From positions 51,932-115,931 of the forward strand of contig NZ_PVNK01000232.1 in NCBI RefSeq assembly GCF_002994615.1: DNA of 64,000 bases, given 5' to 3'. Shown one piece after another: positions 42,676 through 54,600 of the stretch (its first letter is position 1; the number at the start of each line of letters is the position of its first letter). Source of the DNA: Enhygromyxa salina. GTDB lineage: Bacteria; Myxococcota_A; Polyangia; Nannocystales; Nannocystaceae. Position numbers and translations under genes: made by a program. Under the pieces are notes generated by a model. It was not told the DNA's origin, searched no databases, and saw only the letters and a list, made by a program, of their open reading frames with translations.

Positions 42676-45600
42676 ATGGAAGTCACCCAGCGGATCAAGG
42701 CGCGGCTCAAGGAAGTCCAGGACTGGAACTCGGTCATCGACGAGATCGAGCAAGAGGCCGGCAGTCTCCCGGAAGCTTCACAGCAGTCGGCGGCGCTCTA
42801 CGAGTTGGCGCGTGCGTGCGAGGACGTGCTCCTCGACAAAGCGCGAGCGATGCAGTGTTACCAGCGAGCGTTCAAGCTCGATCAAACCAACTTGTTCGCG
42901 CTCGAGTGCGCCCGCGAAATCTATCGCGAGATGGCGCACCTCGAGATGGTCACGCGCTTGATGGGTCTCGAGCTGCGCGCGAACAAAGATCCCGATCGTG
43001 CGCCGAAGCTCAACTACGCCTACGGCACGGCGATGTTGAACCAGCGGCAGATCGACTCGGCGAAAGACTTCCTCGCCGCGGCGTCGAACGCCGAGCCCGA
43101 CAACCCGCAGTATCAGGCGCGCTTCCAAGAGACGCTCTACGATCGCAACAACTGGGAGTTCGGCCTCAACAACGTCGTCACCCAGCTGCAGGCGCTGACC
43201 GGCAGCGACGATCCCTTCGAGGCCGACGTCGCCGGTCGCGGTCCGCAGGTCGCTTCGCTCTACCTGCGTGGCGCTCGGATCCTCCAGCAAGAGGCGCCGG
43301 ACGACGCTCGCCTCCTGCCGATGTTGTTCAAGGCCCTCGACGCTGATCCGACCGACGTCGAGGCGGCGTTCGTGGCCGAGACGATCCTCGCGGACGGCGG
43401 GCACCTTCAGCACATCCAGCAACTCCAAGATCGCCGCGCGAGTCTGATCGCCGACCCCGGCGAGCGCACGCGGATGCTGACCGACTTCGGCAACGTCTGG
43501 CAGGTCCGGCTGCAGAACCCGGACATGGCGGCCTACTTCTATCGTCAGGCGCTCGAGATCGCCTACGAAGATCCATCGGCGGCCTTCGCCGGACACATCG
43601 CGGCGTTCCGCACCGTGGCCATGACTGCGGCTGAGAGCGGACAGGTCGAGGGCATCATCCCGCTCGCGGACCGAGCGCTCGGGATGCTCGAAGATGTCGA
43701 GGACGCGACCGTGATCGCGCTGCTCGCTGGCGAGCTCGCGTGGCGTACGGCCGAAGACATCGACGCCGCGCGCCGCTTGTTGAGCTTCGCCGCGCAGCGG
43801 GCTCCCCAGCATCCGGTCGTCACCGAGTTCGAGGCGAGCGTCGGTGGCCTCGCGGCTGGTGACCCCGCCGGGGCGGAGCCCGAGGCGGCTGCCGCAGAGG
43901 CGGCGGAGGCTGAGGCAGCGGCGGCGGCAGAGGCCGAGGCAGCGGCGGCGGCCGAGGCAGAGGTCGCGGCAGCGGCGGAGGCCGAGGCAGCAGCGGCGGC
44001 GGAGGCCGAGGCAGCAGCGGCGGCGGAGGCAGAGGCAGCAGCGGCGGCCGAGGCAGAGGTCGCGGCAGCGGCGGAGGCAGAGGCAGCAGCGGCGGCGGAG
44101 GCCGAGGCAGCAGCGGCGGCCGAGGCCGAGGCAGCGGCGGCGGCGGAGGCCGAGGCAGCGGCGGCAGCCGAGGCCCAAGAGGACGCGGCGGCGGCGGAGG
44201 CCGAAGCCGAGGCAGCGGCCGCATCCGAAGCGGCGGCGGCGGAGGCCGAAGCGGCGGCGGCAGAGGCCGAAGCGGCGGCGGAGGCCGAGACCGCAGCGGC
44301 GGCGCAAGAAGACGCCAGCGCCGAGGCCGAGGCCGAGGCCGCGGAAGAAGAGCAAGAGCAGGCGACCGTCGAGCTCGGCGACGAGGCCTTCACCGAAGAG
44401 GAGATGGCGCTGATCGAGAAGGCCAAGGCCGGCGAGGCCAAGGGCGGCAAGCGGGCGATCGATGGCTGGCGCAGCGCCGTCTCGGCGATGCCGACCAAGT
44501 CCTACCCACGCGAGCGACTCAAGCAGCTCTACATCGAGAAGAACAAGTGGAGCAACGTCGCCGATCTCTACAAGGATCAGATCAAGCACACCGACGACGA
44601 CGAGGCCAAGATCCCCTTGTACTGGGAGCTGCTCAGCCTCTACCGCGAGCGCCTCAAGCAGCCCGGTCTGGTCGTGACCACGCTGTCTCAGCTCGAGAAG
44701 CTGGTCGAGGCGACCGGCGACACGGAGAAGCTGCTCGAGGTCGTCGAGGCCCAGCAGACCCAGTTCGAGCAGATGAAGCGGTGGCCCGACTTGATCAGTC
44801 GGATCCGCCGTCGGGCCGAGCTCCACGAGGACCCGGCCGAGAAGACCGAGCTCAACCTCCAGGCCGCGCGCCTGTTCCTCGACAAGTTCAACAACCAGGC
44901 CGAGGCGATCAAGAGCTACGAGGCGGTGCTCGAGACTGACGAGTTCAACTCCGAGGCGCTCGCCAAGCTCAAGGAGCTGTACCAGCGCCGCCGCGACTGG
45001 GAGAAGATGATCGCGGTCCAGCAAAAGGAGCTGCAGCTGATCGAGGACCCGGACGAGCGCATGACTCAGCTGCTCGAGGTCGCGCGCACGGCCGGCAAGA
45101 AGATCAAGAAGCCCGCGATAGCGATCTCGCTGTGGAGCGCGGTGCTCGAGGGCGATCCGACCAACGTCGAGGCCCTCGAGGTCCTCGAGCAGATGCAGGA
45201 GCGCGAGAAAGACTGGGACGCGCTCGCCAAGACCCTCGAGACCCTGACCGAGGTCACCGAGGACGAGAAGAAGAAGAGCCAGTACCTGGTCAAGCTCGGC
45301 CTGCTCTACGCCGACAAGCTCAACGACAACAAGTCGGCGATCCGGACCTGGGAGACCCTCCACGGGATCGACGGCGACAACCGCCGGGCCCAGGACGCGC
45401 TCAAGAAGCTCTACGTCGCCGAGGGTGACATGGAGTCGCTCGAGGCCTTCTACGCCAAGCAAGACAAGTGGGCGGAGTTCATCCGCGTGCTCGAGCGCGA
45501 GGCCGACAGCACCGACGACGAGGGCCGCCGCATCACCTTGACCCTGAAGGTCGCCGAGCTCTACAAGGCCCGGCTCGACAAGCCCGATCGCGCCGTCCGT

Positions 45601-48600
45601 TCACTCGAGAAGGCGCTCGGCAAGGACGAGAACAACCTGACCCTCGCCGAGGCCCTGATCGAGCTCTACGAGGAGGCGGGCGACGAGCGCCACATCTCGA
45701 ACCCGCTCCAGATCAAGCTCGGACACACCGAGGACCCCGACGATCGCCAGGCCCTGTTCGCGCGCCTCGCCGACCTCGCCGAGCGCGTCCACGACGATCA
45801 GAGCCAGGCCTTCCAGTACTGGAAGCAGTCGCTCGACGAGGATCACACCCAGGCCGACTCGGCCGAGCACATGCGTCGCCTCGCCGAGGACACCAACCTC
45901 TGGGGCGATCTCGTCGGCTCCTTCGAGGCCGCCTACGGCAAGTATGGCCCCGACCCCGACAGCCTCAGCCTCCGCCTGACGGTCGCCGAGGTCTACGAGA
46001 AGCGGCTCGCCGATCTCGAGAAGGCGCTCGCGGTCAACCAGGAGATCCTCGAGATCGACGCCGAGCAAGAGACCGCGCTGGCCTCGCTCGAGAACCTCTA
46101 CCTCGCGCTCGGTCGCGAGGAGGACCTGCTCAAGGTCCTCGGGACCAAGCTCGAGCTCGCCAACGACGACGACGATCGTCGCCAGATCCAGATCCGGATC
46201 GGCTCGATCCACGAGCAGCTCGATCATCCCGACCAGGCCGTCGAGGCCTACAACGCCGTGCTCGACATGGGCGTCGAGGCCCCGAGCGCGCTCGCGGCCC
46301 TCGATCGGCTCTACGTCCGGCTCGAGAAGTGGACCGAGCTCGCCGACATCCTCCGCCGCGAGCTCGCGGTCGTCGAGGAGCAGGGCGAAGAGAGCGAGGC
46401 CGGGATGGCGCTCCCGGATCGCGCGACCCTCCACCATCGCCTCGGCGTGGCCCTGCAAGAGCACCTCGACGACGCGACCGAGGCCGTCGAGCTGTTCCGC
46501 CAGGTCCTCGAGTACGACCCCGACCACGAGGACGCCCGCCAGCGGCTCGAGAGCTGGCTCGACGACGACGAGCTCAAGGTCCGGGTCGCGACCATCTTGC
46601 GCGAGGTCTACCAGCGCCGCGAGGGCTGGCCGGAGCTGGTCCGCGTGCTCGAGATCCTCGCCGCCGCCGAAGAGGTCACGCCCGAGCGCGTCGCCTTGCT
46701 GCTCAAGATCGGTGAGATCCAGGCCCAGGCGCTCGGCGACAGCCAGGCGGCGTTCGGCGCCTACGCCCGCGCGTTCAAGGAGGACGCCGAGGACGAGACC
46801 GCCCAGCAGGCGCTCGAGAGCATCGCCGGGATCGATGATCGCTGGTCCGACTTCGCCGAGCTCTACGAGGGCGCGGTCGCCAAGGACCTGCCGAGCGAGC
46901 TGATGAAGCAGCTGCTCCACAAGCTCGCCGCGGTCTACGACACCCAGCTCGGCAACCCCGAGCAGGCCATCAACTGCTACACGCGCGCGGTCGACATCGA
47001 CCCCGAGAACCGCGAGGCGCTCGACGCCCTCGAGGAGCTCTACCAGCGCGCCGAGGCCTGGGCCGAGCTGCTCGGCGTCTACCGCAGCAAGGTCGAATTC
47101 GAAGACGACCCCGAGCTGCGCCAGAGCCTGCGCTTCAAGATCGCCTACTTGCAGGAGGAGATGCTCCAGCAAAACGACGAGGCGATCATGACCTACAACG
47201 AGATCCTCGCCGACGACGACACCAACATGAAGGCGATCGTCGCGCTCGATCGCCTCTACCAGATCCAGGAGAACTGGTCCGATCTCGCCGAGATCCTCGA
47301 CCGCCAGCTCGCGCTCGCCGGCGATCCCGACGACATGATCCAGCTGAGCCTCCGGCTCGGCGCGGTCCGGCTCGAGAAGCTTCAGCAAGCCGGGCTCGCC
47401 GTCGAGATCTACCGCCGGGTGTTCGACTACGACCCCGCCAACGAGGCGGCGCTCGCGGCCCTCGAGACCCTGCTCGACAACGAAGATCAGCAGCTCACGG
47501 TCGCCAAGATCCTCGAGCCGATCTACCGCACGACCAACGAGTGGGCCAAGCTGATCCAGGCCTACGAGATCATGGTCGCGCGCTCTCTCGACCCGACCGA
47601 GCGCATCAGCCTGCTCCACCAGATCGGCGAGCTCTACGAGATCGCTGGCGAGCAGCCCGACCAGGCCTTCGAGGCGATCGGCCGCGCGCTCAAGGAGGAT
47701 CCGGCCAACGAGGACACCCAGCGGCGGCTCGACAGCCTCGCCAACCAGATGGGCAGCTACGCCGAGCTCGTCGGGCTCTACGAGGCGGCGATCGAGGACA
47801 TCGTCGACGATCAGCTCAGCGTCCAGATCCTCGACAAGGTCGCGAAGATCTACGAGACCACCCTCGACGACGCGGCCAAGGCCTCGGCCAGCTACAACAA
47901 GATCCTCGAGATCGATCCCGGCAACTTCGCGGCGATCGACGCGCTGATCGAGGTCCATCGCCGGACCAACAACTTCGAGGCCCTCGTCGGCGCGGTCACC
48001 CGCAAGGCCGAGATGGTCGACGAGCCCGAGGACCGCAAGGCCCTGCTGCTCTACGCCGCCGACATCCGCGAGACGATGATGGAGGACGCCGAGGGCGCGA
48101 TCGAGCTGTTCCAGCAGGTCCTCAGCATCGACGACGCCGACGCCCGGGCCCTCGACGCGCTCGAGAAGCTCTACCTCGGGCTCGAGAACTGGGAGGCGCT
48201 GCGTGACGTCTACCAGCGCAAGACCGAGCTGGCCGAGACCGCCGAGGACCGCCGCCAGGCCCTCCACGTCCTCGGTCAGGTCCACGACCGCGAGCTCGGC
48301 GACGTCGAGCGGGCGATCGACACCTACCAGGCGATCCTCGACATCGACCCGACCGACTACGACGCGATCCAGGCCCTCGATCGCCTCTACGGCCAGGCCG
48401 AGCGCTGGCACGACCAGCTCCAGATCTTGGAGCAGGCCGTCGAGGTCGCCGATCGTCACGAGGCTCAAACGGCGCTTCGCCACCGGGTCGGCGCGCTGTG
48501 GGAGAACCAGCTGGCCGATCCGATCCGCGCGGTCGAGTCCTACCGCGAGGTCCTCGACCACGACCCCGGCCACGAGCCGACGATCGAGGCCCTCGGGCGG

Positions 48601-51600
48601 ATCGCCCACGGCGACACCCAGCCGATGATGGCGGCCGAGGTCCTCGAGCCCTTCTACGAGCAGCTCGCCGAGTGGGAGAAGCTCATCGATCTCTACGAGG
48701 TCATGGTCGAGCACACCGACGACCCGCTGGCCAAGATCGAGCGGCTCCACAAGATCGCCGACACCTACGAGCGGCACCTGCAGGAGTTCGACAAGGCCTT
48801 CGACACCTACGCCCGGGCCCTCGGCATCGACCAGGAGGACGAGACCACCGTCGAGCAGATGACCCGCCTCGCCGAGGTCACCGGCGACTGGGAGAAGTAC
48901 GCCCGGATCCTCGACGAGCAGGCCGTGAACATCATGGACCCGCTGGTCAAGGCCAAGATGCTCAAGCGCGTCGCCTCGGTCCGGCTCAACCAGCTCTCGG
49001 ACGTCGAGAGCGCGATCGACCGCTACCAGAAGGTCCTGGTCGAGGACCCCGAGGACCGTGAGGCGATCGAGGCCCTCGACGCGATCTTCAGCCACCTCGA
49101 GCGCTGGGAGGAGCTGGTCGAGAACCTCGAGCGGCAGATCCGGATCACCGTGGACGAGGTCGAGTCGATCGACCTCCAGTTCCGCATGGGCCAGACCTAC
49201 CAGCTGTCGATGAACGACCTGCCCAACGCGATCGAGGCCTACCAGAACATCCTCAACATCCAGCCCGACCACTCGCCCAGCCAGCAGGCCCTCGAGTTCA
49301 TCTTCTACGAGGGCGAGCATCAGCACGAGATCGCCGAGATCCTCGAGCCGATCTACTTCGCCGCCGAGCGCTGGGAGCCGCTGGTCAAGCTCGGTGAGGC
49401 CCGGCTCGGGACCATCGACGACGCCGGCGACCGCTTCGTCGTGATCCAAAACGTCGCCGAGATCTGCGAGCGTCGCCTCGGCGACATCGGCCAGGCCTTC
49501 TTGTGGTGGCTGCGCGCCTACATCGACGACCCGACCAGCGTCCAGATCACCGAGGAGATCGAGCGCCTCGCCGAGGCGACCCAGGAGTGGGGCGCGATCG
49601 TCGACGTCGGCGATCAGATCCTCGAGGGCGAGTCGGTCTCGCCCGAGATCAAGCAGCAGGTCCTGTCGCGCAGCGCTCGGGTCCTCGACGCCAAGCTCCA
49701 GGACTACGGCCGGGCGATCGAATACTACCGCGCCGTGCTCGAGCTCGACGCCGAGAACATCGACGCGCTCGCGGCCCTCGACCGCATCTACACCCAGGCG
49801 GCGATGTACGTCGAGCTGGCCGAGATCCTTCAGCGCCGGATCGCCGTCGAGATGGACGCCGACCTGCTCGTCGAGCTCGAGCTGCGCCTCGCCCAGACCT
49901 TCGAGGGCTACCTCGGCAACGTCAACGAGGCGATCGCCGCGTACACGCGGGTGCTCGACAACGCGCCCGACAACACGACGGCGCTCGAGCGGCTCGAGGC
50001 CCTGTACCTCAGCCAGCACCGGTTCTCGGACCTGTTCGACAACTATCAAAAGATGGTCGACGTCGCGAACACTGACGACGACATGGCCGGCTGCTACCAG
50101 CGCATGGCCAAGCTCGCGTCCGACGCCCTCGACCGTGAGGTCGACGCCGTCGACCTGTGGAACCGGGTCCTCGATCTGCGCGGCGAAGATCCGCTCGCGC
50201 TGACCGAGCTCGCCGGGCTCCACGAGCGCGCCGAGCGGTGGGACGAGCTCGTCGAGATCCTCGAGCGCCTCGTCTACGTGGTCGAAGATCCCTCCGATCG
50301 CGTCGACGCCTACCAGCGCCTCGGCCGGACCTACGGTGAGAAGCTCGAGCGCGATCGTCAGGCGCTCGACTCGTGGATCAACGCCCTCGACATCGATCCG
50401 AGCAACCTCGAGACCCTCGAGACCCTCAAGCGGCTCTACGAAGAGAGCCAGGCCTGGGTCGAGCTGATCGACGTCCTCCAGCGCATGGTTCAGCTCCCCG
50501 CGGGCGTGCTCGAGGGCGAGCGCCTCCGCGACCTCTGGGCCCAGATCGGCAGCATTCAGGGCGAGTACCTGATGGCGACCGACGACGCGATCACGGCCTG
50601 GCTGCAGGTCCTCGCCATCGTCGCGGGCGACATGGAGGCCCTCGCGGCCCTCGAGGAGCTCTACACCGCCGAGGCGCGGTGGGCCGAGGCCATCCAGATC
50701 CTCGAGCGCAAGGTCGCCGCGGTCGACGAAGAGGACAGCAAGATCGACGTGCTCATGCAGATCGCCGGGATCTGGGAGGAGAACCTCGAGAACAAGGACC
50801 AGGCCGCGGGCGCCTACCTCGAGATCCTCGATCTGCGGCCTGGCCACTCGCCGGCCGCCGACGCCCTCGACGCGATCTACCGCGAGACCGAGCAGTGGGA
50901 GGCGCTGACCGAGCTGCTGATCACCCGGGCCGAGGTCACCGAGGACGGCGAGGTCGAGGACAAGGTCCGCTTCCTCCAGCAAGGCGCCAAGGTGTTCGAG
51001 GAGCGCCTCGGCGATCTCGACAGCGCCTTCGCGGTCCTCCAGGCCGCGTTCAACGTCGACTACTCCAACGAAGACACCTCGCGCGAGCTCGAGCGCATCG
51101 CGACCGTGGCCAACAAGTGGGGTGACCTGCTCAACGAGTACAACTCGGTCGTCAACGAGATCGAGGACCCGCTCGAGCGCTGTGAGCTCTGGGTCAAGAT
51201 CGGCCGCTGGTACGGCGAGCACCTCGACCGGCCCGACTACGGGGTCCAGTCGCTGCACAAGGCGCTCGAGCTCAACTCCGAGAGCGTCAACGCCCTGCGC
51301 GAGCTGTCCAACTTCTACCGCCGGGCCGGCCAGTCCCACGAGCTGTCCGAGACCCTCGCGCGGATCGTTCCGCTCGAGCAGGAGCCCGAGGTCCAGGCCG
51401 CGACCTTGCTCGACCTCGCCCAGGTCCAGGAGACCGGCCTCGTCGAGCTCCCGGCCGCGGTCGAGAGCTACCGCCGCGTGCTGGAGATCGACAGCGAGAG
51501 CGTGACCGCGATGGACTCGCTCGCGCGCCTCCACGAGGCCCAGCAGCAGTGGAACGAGCTGGTTGCGATCTTGGATCGCCGCTCGCAGATCATGGATGAC

Positions 51601-54600
51601 CCGGACGAGATCCTGGTCATCAAGAAGCGCATCGGCGGCGTCCAGGAGTTCAGCCTCCAGGAGGCGGCCGCCGCGATCGAGACCTTCAAGGACATCATCG
51701 CGAGCGAGCCGACCGACCGCGACGCGCTCCAAGCCCTCGAGCGCCTGTACATGGGCCAGGGCAACATCGAGGAGTACCTCGAGACCCTCGAGGCCGAGCT
51801 CGACGCGACCGCCGACATCAACGAGCAGATCGAGATCCACGAGAAGATGGCCTTCGCGCTCGTCGAGCACGCGGGCGACAAGGAGCGCGCGACCGAGGTC
51901 CTCGAGAAGATCTTGATGCTCGATCCGGCTCGGGATCAGACCTATCGCCAGGCCGAGCACCTCTACTACGAGCTCGAGCGCTGGACCGAGCTGGTCGAGA
52001 CCTACCGCAACCACGTCGAGGCGATCGGCGACGTCGGGGCCAAGATCCAGCTGCTCCAGGCCATGGGCGAGACCTTCGAGCGCCAGATCGAGGACGTCGA
52101 TCGGGCGATCGACTGCTACCGCGAGATCCTCGAGCTCGACCCCAACCACTTCGACGCCGCCAACACCCTCAGCCGCCTCCAGGAGGCGATCGAGGACTGG
52201 CCGTCGGCGGTCGAGACCATGGATCGCCTCGTCGGCTTGATCGAGGATCCCCAGGCTCGGCTCGAGCTCCTGACCCGCATGGGTCGGGTCCACTTCCAGA
52301 AGCTCGAGGATCAAGAGGAGGCCGAGCGCCGACTCAACGACGCCCTGACGATCGACCCGGGCCACGTCCCGGCGCTGATCATCCTCGCCGAGCTCTACCG
52401 GGCCCGGCTCGACTGGCTCAAGGCCGCGCGCACGCTCCAGACCGCGTCGGAGTGCTCGACCAACAACTACGAGAAGACCCAGCTCGCGGCTGACGCCGGG
52501 TTCATCTTCCTCGACGAGCTCGAGGACGAGGGCAGCGCGACCACGATGTTCCGCACGGCGATCGGCATCGATCCCGAGCACGTCAAGGTCGGCAAGGTCC
52601 TGTCACGGATCTTCTACGAGACCGAGCAGTTCCAGGACGCCGATCCGATCTACGACATGCTCGCGCGCAAGTCGGATCAGCTCGAGCTCGACGACGATGA
52701 GCTGCGCGAGCTCTACCTGCGCGCGGCCAAGATCGCGCGCAAGCTCGGCGACGGCGACAAGGCGCTCAAGCGCTACAAGTCGGCCTACGACATCGACTCG
52801 ACCAACCACGAGGTCCTGACCGGGATGGCCGACCTGCTGTTCGAGCAGGAGAACTGGGAGCGGGCCTTCAAGCTCTACCAGACCATCCTCGTCCAGCATC
52901 GCGACAGCCAAAGCGATGACGACACCGTCTTGGTCTACTACCGCCTCGGGACGATCAAGCGGCGTCAGAACGAGCCCCGCAAGGCGCTCAACTACATGGA
53001 GAAGGCCCTCGAGGTTCAGCCCTTCAACAAGGGCGTGCTCGAGGCGGTCATCGAGCTGCAGTCTGCGGCCAACGACTGGGAGGGCGTGATCCAGGCCAAG
53101 CGCGCGCTGGTCGACGTCGTCGAGACCGACGACGAGCGCTTCGATCTCTACAAGGAGATCGGCGAGCTCTACGTCGAGAAGCTCGAGAACCGGACCAAGG
53201 CCGCCGAGGCCTACAGCTCGGCCCTCGACCTGCGCCCGCAGGACTTCCCGATGCTCCACACCCTCTTGGCCCTGTACCAGGAGAACAAGCAGTGGGACGA
53301 GCTGATCTCGATCATCGACCGGATCGTCGAGATCGAGGAGAACGCCCTGCGTCGCAGCCGCTACAACTACTCGGCCGCGGTCGTGTTGCGCGACAACCTC
53401 CAGGCCCAGGACGAGGCGATCGATCGCCTCAACACCGTCCTCGACGACGATCCGACCTACCTCAAGGCCTTCCAGGCGATCGACGCCCTGGTCACCAAGA
53501 CCAAGGACTGGAAGAGCCTCGAGCGCTCGTATCGCAAGATGATCAAGCGGCTCCCGGCCACCGGCCAGGAGGAGCTCGCCCTCGCCCTGTGGAGCAACCT
53601 CGGCGAGATCTATCGGACCCGGCTCAACAACTTCCAGTCGGCGGCCGAGGTGTTCACGATCGTCGCGTCGCAGTTCGATCCGGGCAACCCGAAGTGGCAG
53701 ATCATCCTCGCCGAGCTCTACGAGCGCCTGCTCGAGCAAAACCCCAACGAGTTCGCGCCCAAGGCGGTCGCGGCTCACCAGGCCCTGATCGCTCACGAGC
53801 CCTACCGGATCGAGAGCTACCACGCGCTCTACAACATCTATCGGCAGAGCAATCAGGTCGACAAGGCCTGGTGCGTGGCTCAGGCCCTGACCTTCCTCAA
53901 GAAGGCCAACGACGATCAGCAGGCGCTGTACGAGCGCCATCGCCAGGACGGCTTCGTCCGCGCGCGCCAGCGGCTCAGCGAGACCACGATGCGCAAGCAC
54001 GTGTTCCACCCCGATCAGGACGCGTACCTGACCGGCATCCTCGGCCTCGTCGCGCAGCCGCTCGCGGCCTGGCGGGCCAAGGAGCTGCCGCCGACGATCA
54101 AGTCCGACAGCCGGACCGACATCACCCTCGATCCCTCGCCCTTCGCTCAGATCGCCAAGTACACCAAGGACGTGCTCAACGTCGGCGCCCCCGACGTGTA
54201 CCTGCGGCCCAACGAGCCCGGCGACATCACGGTGATCAACGTCAAGCGCGACGGCGCCGTGCACCCCTCGATGGTCGTGTACTCGAACGTCCTGCGCGGC
54301 AAGAAGGAGCACCACCTCGTGTTCGCCCTCGGCAAACACATGATGGATCTCTACCCGCCGCACTACGCCTACGTGACGATCGATCGCTCGCCCCAGAGCC
54401 TCAAGCAGGTGTTCATGGCCTGCATGCGGATCTGCGGCATGCCGGTCCAAGGTGACACCGCCGCGCTCGACTCGATCGCGCGCGAGATCCAGGGGCGGAT
54501 GAGCGCCGGTCACGTCGACCAGCTCAACAGCCTGATGAAGAAGTTCATCCAGGCTGGCGGCTCGACCGACGTCAAGCGCTGGGCCGCCGCCGTCGAGCTG

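Noticed and set aside
45601..52581. Very long minus-strand frame antisense to the gltI-like gene
   Set aside because: It mirrors the codon bias of the real gene (Leu/Val/Glu/Asp-rich shadow) and has no start signal.
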